Counted from the first letter of the stretch, positions 1-64,000 are shown. The stretch: DNA of 64,000 nt from Crotophaga sulcirostris (GCA_013397455.1 VYZB01000133.1:1463131-1527130); one strand, 5' to 3'. A program made the numbers and translations. Notes: generated by a model from the letters alone, not told the origin.

Positions 1-3000
1 ATGCTTCTTATTGAAGACCATATAGACCTTTCAGATAGCTAAGTCATAACACGTGTAGTAGACTGAGTTGTCATTAAAATCCAATAAATTACTGGGGCTC
101 ACTTTTACCACGTTGATACTGGGTCTATCTGAAATGCAGCAGTAAGCTGTGTCTGACCTGTGGACTATGAATTTCTCACCCATACAATGTGAAAACAGGG
201 AAAAGCTCGAATTTCAGATTTCATGGCTCAAATCTATTTTGATACAGTGACAGCAGTAGGGCCTGTTGCTGTGCAAATTTTTGTTTGGACAGCTAGGAGT
301 CAGAATCCTTAAATTATATCTTCTGGCAGAGGGAAGAGAAGAGGGAAGAACAGATTGTTTAAATGTCCGATTTTAATCATGCAGGAAAGTGACAGGAGAG
401 GTGGTGTAAACCCCAAAACTTTCATATAGTTTCATTTAAAGATTGTAGATTTTACCAAATTTCTCTTTCTTCCTCTTCTTTTAGGTTCTAAAAATCATAT
501 TTAAAAAATCATATTTATAATTTTTGTCCTTTTCATAGCTTTTTTTTTCTTTTAGTAGTCCTTGAAAAATGTTCAGGTTATGTTTAAAAATCAGTGCCTA
601 ATATCATACCTTTGCTGCATGGTTGTAAAACTACAGATGTAAGACAAATCACTTGGAAAGACTGATGTCAGACTGGAAATCTCTGGTACTTTAGATACTG
701 CTTGGGAAGCCAGAGTAAGAGCTGGGCTCTGGTCTCAAGGCTGGTGCCTTGAAGGATGATGGCTGCCCTGTAACTGCTTCCTTAAGGAACATGAAATAAT
801 TCCTTCAGGGAACAGAGAACATGAAATAATTACGCAGTGTTTCTTTGATGTGGAGTGGGAATGATGAGAAAAGTTAACTCCATACATACAAGGCCCTGAT
901 TCTTGGACTTTCAGATCCCTCAAGCTCAGGAAAGCTGGAGTAGATGCCATTTTAGAGAAGCATTTGGGGGAGCATTCACCAGCGACAATTTGCACAAAAA
1001 AATTAAATGTGAACAGGTTGTTGATTCCCCTTTGGGAAGGGTGAGGAGAGCAGAAAAGTTGGGAGAGGAGAGGGTGGCATCGGAACAAGGTGAACGAAGG
1101 CCATTCACCAGTCAGCACTTCCCCTTCCCCGGAGGCTTGTGTTTAAGCACATCCATCCAGTGCAGCTGCAGCTTCATTTTAGGAATCAGGAAATAAGCTG
1201 AGTGGCAAAGGAGGATAGGATCTGACAGCTCTCAGTGCTCAGGCTCTCCCCTCGGCACTGGGAGGGCGCGCAGAGAAGAGCTTTTCTGCTGCGGAAGCGG
1301 GTGCCACTCGCCAGCAGGCATCAGCGCTCCCCGGGAAAGCGGCAGGGGGAGAGAAGGACTTGGGGAAGTGGGGTCCCAGCTGCCTGAGGGAGCTAAGCAC
1401 GGTGCCTGTGTGAGTTCTGCTGACACTGTGCCTCCCCAGGGTCAGGGCTGGGGGGGAGATGGGATGGGAGGGCAAATGACAGCTCTGAATCTGCTGACAG
1501 TTTGTTTCCATGGCTTTGCCATTAACAGCGCAGCTCATGCTCTCCACTTTAACAAAACCCTTTCAGAGCCCCATTAGTGCTGCCTTTGTTTTTTCTTGCC
1601 TGTTTCATATATAATTGTGTCTTGTTTATGGAAAATCCTGAGGTGAAGTGGAAGCAATTTCTCTTCATTCCAGGTGGCAGCAGAGTGGAAGCCAAGTCCT
1701 GCTCATGCCAAAGATCAGCACGTTCCTGAGCTTTCATGCTTCTTCCTTTTTACCCTCTCACTGTATTCTTACCAGGACCAGAAACAACACCAACCTGGTG
1801 GATGGTACATCTTGAAATAACTGAAAATGGCTTATGGGCTCTTTCACACCGTTTTGAATTGCTCTCCCTCTTGTGGACCCTGGGGTGAGAGCAAACACCT
1901 GTGTGCAGTCAGATCAAGCCCCTGATTGTGCCGCAGCAGGATGCTGCCATCTGCTCCTACAGTAGAGCATTTGGCAACTGTGTGTACCTGTGTCCAGAGT
2001 GTCTCACCTAGCAGCTTCTGGTCTTCTGAGATTATCTGTCAGAGGTTTTCAAAAATGATAGTGATGCCACTATCAGCAGCCAAGACTAAGTTAACGCTCA
2101 GTGCTACCTGCTCCTGGGCTTCTTAGAGCATATATAGCTTCCTACCTACATAGCTGTCAGCTAGTCCATAAATAATAAGCAAGTGTGGGGCGCTGAATGA
2201 AGCATTGAATATGCAAGCTGACTGAAGAGTAACCCATGCACTAAAAAGGCTTAGTTACAGCAGTAACAGAAGATACACTAGACTTAACATCTTTTTCTTC
2301 CTATGTTACTTTTTTTTCTTTAGTTGGCTTCCGTTAGGTGATGCCTATGTAACTTACCAGTTACAATGCTCACAAGAGGCCAAAGCAGCGTAGTCCCTGC
2401 ACCTTTTTTATAGTGGCAGTGGGATGTCTGTGCTGCTGCGTTGATAACCCTTTACAAACATGTAGTTTCTAAGAAGAGGTGTACACAAATTGGCCTATTG
2501 ATTAACATTGTTTTCAAATCCTAACTCTCATAAAGCCAAACACTGGACTGAAGAAACTTTTATTTTTAATTCTCCCCACTCCCTTCAGCTAGAAACAGAA
2601 AAATATTCATTTGGCTTCAATGTAATGTTTCATATATCACAAAGTAGTTTTATTCTCAGATAATTACAGTAAAAGCCAGTGAAATGTAAACTTTGTACAT
2701 CATAGAATTGCTAGATATCAGGTTATTTCACATCTGACATTCAGGTGTTTTCCCAGAATAAGAGAGAGAGGTTCAACTTACTCTTCTGGATCAAGGAGAT
2801 CTGGACTCAAAATTATATTCTCTGTCCCTCTCCCCCTCTCCCCATTACTGAGTTTCTAAGCTCCTCTGAGTTACTATTGCTGTCCTTTATAACTTTGTTT
2901 GTGAGCCTCATCTTCTTTCAAAAGTGATCTGTGCTGTGAAGAGGCTTACTGACCCCATCCTAACTGCTGTTTAAAGCCATGGTGCTCTGCCTTGCTTGTG

Positions 3001-6000
3001 TGCTGGTTTTCCTCTTGCTTATAGATTAGTCAAGCAGGAACACTTTCCCTGGTGACTTCAGTAAAGTTAAAGTCAGAGGAATGTTAATGTAATGTGATTG
3101 AGGAAGTGATAGAATACCCTGCAGTTGTTAATCTACTTTAAAGAACAAACAGTCCTCCCAAGCAGCCTCTCTGCAGCTACTCCAACAGCTGCTTATCACC
3201 CTGCTTCATCTGCACTCCCTTGGTTTAGCCCTGTTTGCTTCATATTCTCTTGGACTTTAGGAGCATCTAAAGTAAAAGATTAAATCCTGGAAAAAGATGT
3301 GCCTTCTCTTACTACATCTTTTATTCTTACCTTGCCACCTCCCTTGCTGCCTGACTTAGTACATTTGCAAAAGATCTAGCAGGGGGCAGCTTATCTTAGC
3401 AGGTACCATGATACCCAGTATCAAGTACTTAAAGAAATTATTGAACAAGAAAGAGGAAACTTTCCTGTCTTGGGAGGGAAGCTCTGCAAGTGCCTCTAAG
3501 CATCGCTAAAATAACTAGCAATTTCCAGAAACTGAGTGCAGGGATTAGACCTTTAGATGTATTGTGGAGATTCCTATACATAAAAAATTGTGCATAGGAT
3601 GTGTAACTACGTATGTAACCACTGGTATTTGCATAGAGTGTTTGAATGATGGAAGAACTAACTTTCTTAGGCCAGTTGCAGTGCTGGTATATGGTCAAGC
3701 TCATGTTACCATAGAAGCACAAGAGAGATACCAGCAGGAGAAAGCTGTCATGTCATTATTTTCATCTTCTTCTTGTGGGCAAGCTGGCTGAATTATTGAT
3801 GCTTGACCTTGCCACTGGCAGCTCATATTATGGAGCTGTAATAGCAGCTTCTCCTGCAGGTCACAGAGAAAGAGATCAAGTAGCTTCACCCTCAAGAAAT
3901 GAGTTTACTGATTCTTTCTTTTCCAGGTTATGTTTTGATTGCTTGACTCATGTGGCTCTCTGGTGTGTGCTCTTCTTTCCTGTCTTTGTTATTCTGTGTA
4001 TGATTTTGAGGGCTATAATTACACATACAGGAGTGTATGAACAAGAGTTCTGGCTTTGCAAGAGTGGATTTTCCTGAGCTGGTTTTGCTGTGTGTATACA
4101 TATCATTCTGTATCATTTGCAAGTACACTGGTGTTCAGCTAGAGAGAAGTGTGGTTTTGCATATTTCTTATACCCAGATTTTCTTCAGTTTTCTATTTTT
4201 CACATAATTTCTGCAGTAGTCCTCCCCTTGACCTCTTATCTCACCTTGACCTCTCATCTCCATTCCTTATAATAGAATAAACCCACTGAGAAGTGGAGAA
4301 ATGTCACTGTTCATCCCTATTTGTCACGAAGATGCCTTTAGGTATTTGGACAAATAGCAGAAAGATCTTCTAAAGGGTGAAGACATACACAGGCCTATGG
4401 GAATGTGTGTCCCTGAAGGCAGCTCTCATGGCACTATGTAGTAACTAGTTGATTTTAAACCTTGCTAAAGAGTAACTCTTAAATGATTATATAACAGAAA
4501 TAATATTTTGATATTTGCTAGGAGGAGTTGACATTTCAAGCCCACAGGAGACAGAACTTTTTTTATGAAGAACTTTTTTTAATGCTTCTTTTATAAAATA
4601 TTGATACAAACATAGCATTTAAAATTAACTAACTCTGGTCTCAAGTGTTTCCTAAGGAAACAGAAACAATGGCACAGTTTCAAAATTTGATGGCCATATT
4701 TCAGTAAAAGAAGAATGATAGTGTGTATCTCACTTTGATTAGACGTCGTTAACTGAATTTTTAAATGCCAACAGTAAGAACAGGATCTATTGATTTTAGT
4801 ATTTTCACCAAGTGAGCATGTGCTCCAGTATTAACAGCTGTCCTGAAGATAACAATAGATTTTAAATTAAAGAGGTTTTTAAGTCCTAATTCCCTGTAGC
4901 TGTTCCAATGAAAGGATCTGATTTCACTAGCAATGCTTTTGTCAGTAGTTAAGATATCTGTGGCTAAAAAAGTGTCCACAGGTAGAAACATTGTTTTTCA
5001 GCTCACAGACTTACTTTGTAATTTAGTTTGACATTGAACATTCACAGATTCTGAAAAAAACACGCATGAAACAGCAGACCAACAACTGTCCACCTGTCTC
5101 TGCTGCACAGACTGTCTGCAAGGTTTTCCTCTGAGAGATTTGCTGTGCAAACTCATTAATAACTTAAATGATTCATGGATGAAGTTTTAGGAACTGCCAT
5201 TTAGTGCAGACTGAAACTAGGTTAAAAAGGAGGATTTTTTAGCATGAGAAATCATGTCAGTATGTTGTTAAAGACCCGTTAAATTTCTTCAGAGCAACAA
5301 GAGAACTGAATCTGCATCATTTCTGTTTTAGAGACAAATTCCCAGTAAAATGAGGACCAATGGGATAGCATTAATATCAATTGCATGAATTCTTTGCAAT
5401 TTAACAGCCTTTAAAAAAAGGTAATGTTCAATGAAGGAAACTGTTCTATAATGGTGCTGGACAATCTGGATGTACCTTATGCTAATAATCATGCATTTTT
5501 GGGAGCTACATTTTCAAGTAATTTTCACAAAGTTGGTAGATGGTTTCTGTTGTCTCTTCTGAGCTCATAATTGCACACTTCATATGCAAATAGTACCCTA
5601 CAGCAAAAGTCACTAGAAAAAGTATGCATTAAATGAAAAAGGTGGGAGGAGTATTTAGAAAGATTGATTAAATTTTCATCTTATCTCCTACTTACTGCAA
5701 ATGATAATGTTTGTCCTGTGCTTTTCATCCGCAGCTGTCCTCATCTCTATAAAGCACGTTCAGAGAGTTAAAGGAAAGAGACACCTGATGTTGCAGGCAG
5801 GATAAAGCCAAATCTTCAAACCTGGGTTACAAAGGTTGATTTAAATGCCTAAGGTTTATAATCCTCTGGTTTATATGACCTTAATATGGATTTGGAAGCC
5901 AGATTTCTGTGTTCTCTTCACTGTCCTTTTGTAAATTGTTATTTGAGCTGGGAAAAGTTGCTCATGATCTCTGTGTGGTTTTGTGCCTATCTATATAAAT

Positions 6001-9000
6001 GCATTAAAAATATGTACTCACCTTACATTTTCTAACAGTGCAAAGCTTCATGAAGTGTGAAGTTTAATAATTTGCAAAGAATATAATTATACTGCATTGT
6101 ATTTGCATGTTTTGGGGTTTTTTTTGTCTGTGTTCCTTGTCTGCTGCGGTTCAGCTCTGGAGCAGTGTCTTCTGGACAAATTCAGGTCTCAGGAGGGTTT
6201 GGCCTTTGAAAGTGATTGCTTAGGTGGTACTGAATAATTATTTTCTTAACTGGCCTGCAATACAGTGTACTTAAGTCTCTTCCAGCATTAGTACCTGTAC
6301 TGTTTGAAGCCACTGCCATTTGCACATGAAAAGGTCATTAGGAAGTGATGGAATGTGGGACTGTGGTATCTGTGATGGGAATGCTGGAGAAGATACAGTC
6401 CCAAGTGCTTAAGGAAACACTTAACCCAGGGTATTATACCACGGAGAGGAAATTAAAGCAAGTAAATAGAGTTTCACTACTATTATTGCTTCCCCTAGCA
6501 TCTGAGGACTTGGAGGGCAGCACCATATTTGTTTATGAATGCATGGACTTCACTTCCCCCCCCCGACTTACCTGCAACGGATCGGGTTTTGAGGGAAAGT
6601 TATTGCTTGTGGTTCCTCTTCACAACTGATGATCTGTTGCCTCCCACTAATCAGATGATCCCCCGTAGCAAGTATTACTGGTGCACGTGTAAATTCAGTG
6701 AAACCAAGCTTGCAACACAAGCCCATGTAATGTCTGTGGGTACGCAGAAAGTTGCTTTTAAAAAGATGTAGTGGGAGCAGGTTTTGCTTTATGGCAGAAT
6801 TCAAAGGAGGGGAGGGGTGTTGGTGCATGGACCTGCATTCTTCTGGTCCTTGAAAGAGAACACAAGTTCTCAAGAGAACACAAGTAAAGTAACTCTACTA
6901 TAAAACCAGGATTATGCAAATTTAAAAAATAATTTTTGTTGGCTATAGCCAGAATCTATGCCAAAGCATGTCTTGTGCAATGCATCTTGCTCTCTGAGGA
7001 GATAGACCTGTTGAGTATTTGTCTCTTGGCCAAATAATTACTTGCTTTATATTCACAATTTTTGAGAAAGACTGTGGCTAATTATTCTGTGCAAAGTACA
7101 AACCAGACTTAACACACATGTTCCACAATATATCTGAAAATGAAGTTGAATAGAAAATCATGGAAAAACAGAAGCTACAACAGAAGTTGGCCTTATGGCC
7201 AGCTAAGCTTTCTTTTTGACACTTAAGTATTTTCCTGGCATGATAGAAAATTCTGGAATTTATTTAATGAGCTTAAGCATCTCATTTTGGTAAAATAAGC
7301 ATGTGAAATACAAGCATATGCCATTATATTCACCAGGCACTTGGAATACAAGAATAATTACTGATGCCTCACGTAATTCAGATGTCAGGTTGTTTGTAAT
7401 GACTTACCCTAAGAATACATTACGGTAACATACACCAAACCAATTTTTCATGCATTTTCAGGTTTCTCCATTGGTTAAGGAGAGATATATGAACAACGTA
7501 ATTATCTCTGAAAACTGGAGACCTACAATGGAAGACAACAATGATCAGAAGAATGCTGGCAATTAGCCTTTGACAAAATGGAAATTTGCTGCAGTACAGA
7601 ATGATCGTGGGAAAGAAGGTGGGTCCCTGAAAGGTTCTACTGGATGAACTGTGTGCGTAAACAAAGATAGACACACTAACTCTTAATCACTTATATCACA
7701 TTCCAATCTTTGTTTTTAAATTTATTTTCAAAAAAACTATCTTTTGTTATGCACACTTGAACTCAAGAATCAGGTTCCACAGGGAATGTGTGCTCATGCA
7801 GGGCAGTTTCTCCCAAGTAGAGTTACAGGGCCATGAGGGGGTTTATTTCATCTGTTTCTCTCTATGCACTTTTATGCTGGTATAGCACAGCTTTCAAAAC
7901 AGGGAAATCTCTCTGTGTCATGGTTTTTTTCCTGTTGTTCTTAAAAGTCTTTACACTTTTAACCCAAAGCAGTTTCTCTAGTTTATTTTAAGCCTAGGCA
8001 GGGCTGCAGGTATCACTGTGTTGGGATGGGATCATCAGAGGCTTAGTGTAAATCCTTATGATGCTTGTTGGTGCAACAGTGTCAGTCAGAACCAGCTGAA
8101 GACATTAGATTGTGTTCTCGGAAATGCTTATTCCAGAGAGGGCTTTCTTTTGTGAAAAATAGTGATTAGCCATCTGTGAAAAAGGAATGATGTCGTGATG
8201 AAAATGCAGAACTGGCTTGTGAGCTGCCTCTAGCTAGAAATTAGGTGTCCTGCTCAAAATAAATACCAGTAGGAACCTTTTAGTGCCTAAATCCTTTTAG
8301 GCCAGTATGGAAAGAGCAGGGGGGTTGACTAAGTTTCCTGTTCCCACCTATGCCAAGCAGGGGAGAACTGAGAAGATAAATGGACTCATGCTTGTCAAGT
8401 GTTTGGAGCTCTGTCAGTGGAATGCACCAAAACCAAGGGAGATGATAGAAGGTTCCCTTGTTTATAATAATGTAAGAATTTGTTTAAAATATTTCAAAAG
8501 AAAAAGGAAGGAATCTGGAAGAGTTTAGGAAACACATATCAGGCAGAACCAATGATAAAGGCTGGAGAAGAACAAGATACAAAGCTATACAAAATATGCC
8601 AAGAGGAAAGAGGTAGGAAAAAGCTCACTATGCAGCAGGTAACCCAGCAGAAGCCTGGGGCTCCTCAACACTGTGATATAAAACAAGGAACAGAAAATAC
8701 ATGGGAGAGAAACTGCAAGTTAGAAAAGGCAGGGGAAGGGAGCACTAGACAAAAAAATATATAGGGAAATGAACCCAGCATGTATTCTATTATTTGCTGT
8801 GCAAGCCACCTTAGTGTAATTTTTTTTCAGGCTCCTTAAGAGGAATTCTGAGTGCTGAAAACCTAGGGGTTGTGCAGGTAGCCTGCAAGAAGGCCTTTGA
8901 TTCAGTTCTAAAGGCAAGGTGATGGGAAGCACTGAAAATATATTTCGTTGCAAGTAGAATCATTATTTTTACAACTTTAACAATGGTCATGGGAAAGATA

Positions 9001-12000
9001 CATCTCACCATTCATTATCAGCTTGGTCACCTTTATATCCACTCGTGATACAAGCTTAGGCATAGATAGGCTTCTGTAGCACAATTTTTTTGATGTTTGA
9101 TTCCTCCTATCGTGTACTGCCTTGAAAATAAGTTAATCTATATAAAATTTTATTAGCCACCTCTTCTGGAGTTATATGGTTTTTTGTGATTTCCTTTGAC
9201 CTTTCTGGTCATGAAGTGAAGCTAAGTAGGTCTCCTTTTAATTGTAAAGCTTCAAGAAGAGAGTCATAAGACATTGCTCTACCTGGGACATGGACCTCTG
9301 CTCGAAAGAGAAGAACAAAAGTACTCCAAGCATCAGTTCTTAGATTTAGGAAGAATGTGGAAGGTAGTTCTGAATATATTTGAAGATACTTAATGAGGCA
9401 ACATTTTCAGTGTTAAAGATTGGGACATTTCAAAGTCAAGGGCAAAGGCTGACAATCTGTACTCAATGACACCAGTTTATAAGACTGTGGTTAGAATTAA
9501 ATAATAAAATCCAAGAAGAAGGGAAAAACAATCAGCAGAGGCACTGTGAACAAAAATAAAGAAGGCACAGAAAAAGTAGGATTCTTGTTATCGTGGTGTA
9601 GACTATTTCCAGCTCATTTCATGCTGACTGGTTCGATAATTTCCATTAGGTCACTAGACTTTCTGAGCTAATTAACTAAAGACATGTTAAATGAAATAGG
9701 AAAGATTGGACCAGATAAATCCTTAGCAAATGTCTCCCTCCTAGGATTGCTTCCCCCCAGTCCCCCCAAAAAAAATAGTATCAGGGTTGCCTTTCCTCTG
9801 CCTCCTATAAAATGAAGTACTTGATGTTTCAGCAGGATGAGGTCAGTTTTGTTTACATTTCTTGTATTTGATTTTATCTTGCCCAGTAATATTTTGAGAT
9901 TTAGTGTTTCTATCAGTTAGAAATGGAGAACAACTTTTTAATACTGTAAATGCATTTTATTCATTGTTGCTTACCTGCTCACATAGCCCAGATATTTAGT
10001 AATTTTGTCAAATACTCCCGAGATCATGTGTCTAATCATCACCACATCTTGCTTAGTTTTTATGCAACATTGAAATCATATATTTGAAACCAAAATACTT
10101 CTGTAGTCTTTTTGCTTGTGGGAAAGGTTAGGCTGAGAATTGCCAGGTCCCTTAGGCTGTAAAAAGTTTTATGATCAGTTCTAGCTCACACAGTTCTTCC
10201 ATGCATGAAGATGTGAAGCTTTAACAGCTATGGAGTAAAGCCAAATCTTCTTTCTTTATTTATGTGCACTAACACTCCATTTCTTTCATGGATAAGTGAC
10301 TGCTCTCCAAGTCTGACTACACAACTCTGAAAAAAATTGCCAGTGTGCTCAGTAGAAGAATCTGAGAAGTTCATTTTGGACCAAAATAACACATCTCTGA
10401 CAGGGCTGGTTTTGGTTAATGTCTTCAGCTTTCCATATGTTTTTGTAGCAGTGAAACCCTATGTTTGTTAGACAGTTCTGTAGAGCACCACTGAGGATGG
10501 TGAGGCAGGTTGACTGAGCACACATTCCTTTACATATTTCATGTTTCAAACAAATCTACACTCCTTTGTCTTAATGTGGCCAGCTTGCACCATCTTGTCA
10601 CATCCACCTTGCTCTGCTGGGCATCCTCTCCATCAGAAGGGATTTATATGGTATTTGTTTGGCTTTTGCCTTGCAGCTTGTTTTCCATGCAAGGTTTATG
10701 AAGTCTCTGACTGCATTTTTCTCTTATTTTTCCCAAAACAAAATGTCACAAAACAGACTTTTTTATTGTATGTGCTATCACAAGTGTGCTGTACCTTTCT
10801 GTGAAGTGCACAGCCCCAAATGGAACACCGTGTCCTGAAGAAGTCTTGGAGCTAAGTGAACATTTGCTTACTTTGTGTCCCATGTAGAAATGCATTTGGC
10901 ATCAATCACTTTCTTCTTGTATGTGGGGAATATTTTCCACTGTTAAAAATTTTTGTGTCCTAAGTGTACCTGTAAGTGAAAACTCCCTTCAGTTCTGAGG
11001 AATTTTCTTTGTAGCATGATGGGAACTTCTCGTGCAACCCCCTTCTGAATATTTTTGAGATGTTAGAGAATTAGATCAAAGTTCTGTGCTGCTCTCTGTG
11101 TTGTGTTCACAACAGTGGACAGTAATGGATGCTCTCAGAAGAAGGTACCAATAGGATAAGCATATTTGCTTCTCTCTCCTGGGCTCCAGGAGGTTGCTCC
11201 TGAGTTTCTGAGCCAGAGATGTTACCATTATTTAAGACAAGTATGTCTTTCCAATTGCTGGTATCCAGATTCTGGCAGTGCTCTAGCTTGTGCATCAGTG
11301 CCCAATTTAAAAGCATGTAATTGTCACCACTGCTTCCAGACTGACAGTTCAGTTCTCTGCTGATGCAGCATTGTCCATTGCTCCTAATTATTTCTACAGA
11401 GATTTCCTCTGAATTAGCGGTGCTGCTGTCATTCTCTTGTTGTTGTTGGGTTTTATCTCTTGCTGTGCATGCTCTGGTAGCACTTGCAAACTATTGTTAA
11501 GTGGCATTTGCTTGGAGTGCATGCACCTATTTCCAAATGCTGGGCATTGTTCTGACTTCCATTGTTTTCACACTGGGCATATCTTCCTGTGTTTTCCATG
11601 GTGAAGCATTTGTTTATCCATGTCCCGTCCTTTAAAATATTTGGTCACCTAAAATATCACATTTCGTCTGGATTGGGTGACATCTTTGCTTGACAGATGT
11701 GGATTACCTTGCTAAGGATTAACTGCAGATCTTCCAGTAGATCAAGGTTTACTCTTCCAAGCCAGGACTCAAACTCTCCAAATTGGCCAGTGAGCCAGTT
11801 GGTCAGAGATTTGTGACCTTCTCTGCTTTTGCTGTTCTCTTAAAAGCATCACATACAACTATTTCATTTCCATGGAATGCCTCACATGTCTAGAATGAGC
11901 CTCAGAATTCATCTGCCTTGGCCAAACTAACTGAAAACCATGGAAAATATGAACTGCTTTAAAATGGAGTATTGTCAGAAACCATAGTTTTGTCTGTCTC

Positions 12001-12979
12001 TGCTGCTGCTGCCAGCTCCGTGCAGGTACAGATTTGGTACATTTCTGTTCATTGGAGGGTTTAGGTAAGTGTAGAAGTTTCTGAGGTACCTCTAGTTTTT
12101 TACCTGTTTGGTGTAAAAAAAATTACCTGCTTTGCAGTATCAGAACCTCATCCGAGAAAGTTATTTATGAAGAGATGGAAAGCTTGCAGCCTTCACATTC
12201 TGTTCTTCACACACATTATTCTGGGTCTATGACTTTGCTTGGGGGACAGTTTATATAAACTTAGTTAATGAGCAGCCAATAATGTCTATCTTTCTTGCCA
12301 CCATACTTTCATAAGTGATGGAGCTGCAAAGGAAAGGCACAGAATGATGTTTTCTTCGAAATCATCCTGGTTGTGTTCAGAAATCTGCCTCTGTAACTCT
12401 GTTGAAAATGGCAATAGGTTGCTGAACAAAGAGCAAATTCAGAGATCCAAATATATGGTTATGGTGCAAAAGGAAATTATACCCTTGAGCAGTGCATACT
12501 TTTCATAAATCTCAGTGGAGGATTCACAGAAGGTTAAGTAAATTCACTGCATTTTTTGTACAATCTATGAACCACAATTGAAAATGGAATGCAGGCTTCT
12601 GCCTTGGAAGCACCAGACCTATCAGGGCTTTAATTCATGTCAGGTCTAAATTTCTTCAGTGCCTACAGCATGAATGGTATTTTACTCAAGACTTAGTTAC
12701 TACCTGTTAAATTCACAAAAGTTTCCAATCTGAATTATCGTAGCCCACAGCCACAATAAATTATGCCAATTTGGACTAAAGCACTTCTAGTCCAGAGACA
12801 GGGTATCCACGTGGAAAATTAATCAGAAATAGTGTATTGTAATTACAAAAGGAAAAGCTGTTTTAAAATAAACTCCCTGTTAAAGAAAAAACCCACATGC
12901 AAATGACTTGAAGGCAGAGCCAATAAATTTAATTGAAAAGATGATGGACCAGAAGAAAAAGGAGTTTACCAAGTAAAGT
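1..12979. other. Intergenic or upstream DNA, no gene recognised
   Basis: AT-rich sequence with frequent stops in all frames. All open frames are under about 130 codons, lack domain signatures and are not joined by plausible splice sites. No RNA gene or full transposon was recognised. The only compositional feature is a GC-enriched patch at about 1230-1480. An exon of a neighbour or a distant 5' exon of LTK cannot be excluded by eye. Confidence 0.6.
787..831 (+). repeat. Short direct repeat, 15 bp x 2
   Basis: The 15-mer GAACATGAAATAATT occurs at 787-801 and again at 817-831, a 30-bp period. It is probably a small local duplication. Confidence 0.8.
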
Positions 12980-13437
12980 CATTAAAATAAAGTGAATGAA
13001 CCAGCTTGCAGGCAGAGCACCTGCAGCTGCACATCCCTGCTGCAGCCCCCCCAGCTGGGGCTGCCTTGCTCTGGAACTGAGCGGCTGTAAGGGATGTTGG
13101 AGAAGGAAAGGCAGGAACCTGGGCTGTGCAAATCGCTGTGATTTCTCTCCCGTGACAGGGCTTCCAGGCCAAGGGAATTTTTATCTCCGAGAGCAGCAGA
13201 GTTTGTTGCAGGGCTGCGCGTCCTGTGGGATGCAGGCAGCTGCCGGGAGGGGCTGCGGAGGGGGAGCCACCCGGTGGGACGCTGCATCCCGCCCTCCCGG
13301 CGCCCCCTGCCCCCGCGAGCATCCCCAGGCGGGGGCGCCCCTGCCCGCGGCCGCTGATCCCCGGGAGCGCTGTGCAGGGGGGGGCGGGGAGCGCGGGCGG
13401 CGCTAGGACCCGGGCGGGAGGGGGCGGCTCTGCTCCG

Positions 13438-13832
13438 CGGCAGCCCCAGCCCAGCGCTGCCCCAGCCCAGGCTCAGCCCAGGCTCAGCCNNNNNNNNNNN
13501 NNNNNNNNNNNNNNNNNNNNNNNNNNNNNNNNNNNNNNNNNNNNNNNNNNNNNNNNNNNNNNNNNNNNNNNNNNNNNNNNNNNNNNNNNNNNNNNNNNNN
13601 NNNNNNNNNNNNNNNNNNNNNNNNNNNNNNNNNNNNNNNNNNNNNNNNNNNNNNNNNNNNNNNNNNNNNNNNNNNNNNNNNNNNNNNNNNNNNNNNNNNN
13701 NNNNNNNNNNNNNNNNNNNNNNNNNNNNNNNNNNNNNNNNNNNNNNNNNNNNNNNNNNNNNNNNNNNNNNNNNNNNNNNNNNNNNNNNCAGCCCAGCCCC
13801 AGCCCAGGCTCAGCCCAGCCCCAGAGCCCCTG
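13438..13832 (+). repeat. CAGCCC/CAGGCT GC-rich minisatellite around assembly gap
   Basis: Both edges of the gap carry the same short units, CAGCCCCAGCCC and CAGCCCAGGCT, in direct orientation (13440-13489 and 13789-13825). The gap therefore probably hides more copies of this minisatellite in the promoter or 5' UTR. Confidence 0.75.
13490..13788. other. Assembly gap (299 N)
   Basis: Run of N inside the GC-rich promoter/5' UTR. True length is unknown; the flanks suggest a tandem-repeat collapse. Confidence 0.99.
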
Positions 13833-13871
13833 CGGAGCCGCGGCTGGAGCGGTCCCGTCCCCTCCGGAGCG

Positions 13872-64000
<50,129 letters not shown>

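Larger units (their letters stand above)
12980..13871 (+). promoter_or_regulatory. GC-rich island, probable LTK promoter and 5' UTR
   Basis: GC content and CpG frequency rise sharply from about 13000 to 13960 against an AT-rich background. Sp1-type GC boxes occur at 13381-13389 (GGGGCGGGG) and 13420-13427 (GGGGGCGG). No TATA box is visible close to the start codon. The island ends at the signal-peptide exon, as expected of a CpG-island promoter. The transcription start cannot be fixed, partly because 13490-13788 is unsequenced. Confidence 0.65.

Overview
The window is vertebrate, almost certainly avian, nuclear DNA. It has long introns with GT-AG boundaries, an AT-rich non-coding background and one GC-rich promoter island. 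Most recognisable interspersed repeats are short, 5'-truncated CR1 LINE copies, the typical bird retroposon. Two assembly gaps (runs of N) are present.

One protein-coding gene can be supported: the leukocyte receptor tyrosine kinase LTK, on the + strand, running off the right edge. Twenty consecutive coding exons can be placed from the start codon at 13872 to 63011. Their reading phases join without a break: 2715 nt, 905 codons, with the longer forms of exons 10 and 14. Exon 20 ends exactly at the ATP-binding lysine of the kinase domain, so most of the kinase domain lies beyond the window. Predicted order: signal peptide; a short linker; the C-terminal half of a MAM domain; a degenerate LDL-receptor class A module; a complete MAM domain; a linker; the glycine-rich ligand-binding region shared by ALK and LTK; a cysteine-rich EGF-like module; one transmembrane helix; a juxtamembrane segment with an NPNY motif; and the start of the kinase domain. 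Human LTK, as I recall it, lacks the MAM/LDLa part, so this gene keeps an ALK-like ectodomain. The glycine-rich, EGF-like and kinase-start segments match LTK better than ALK.

Layout: 1-12980 is apparently intergenic, with no gene seen. 12980-13914 is a GC-rich promoter and first exon, interrupted by a 299-nt gap inside CAGCCC-type repeats. 13915-36335 is a 22.4-kb first intron holding low-complexity DNA, CR1 pieces, a perfect 40-bp inverted repeat, a nested CR1 pair and an intact-ended hAT-type miniature transposon. 36336-50374 carries the exons for the MAM-LDLa-MAM ectodomain, spaced by 0.4-3.6 kb introns. After a 4.5-kb intron, 54863-63011 carries closely spaced exons for the ligand-binding region, transmembrane segment, juxtamembrane segment and kinase start. 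63012-64000 is the start of the next intron.

No undescribed multi-gene system was found. The points most worth a second look are the ancestral-type LTK ectodomain with its missing half MAM domain, two candidate alternative splice sites, the hAT miniature element, the 40-bp palindrome, and the CR1 copies with a changed 3' tail, one inverted in the twin-priming manner.
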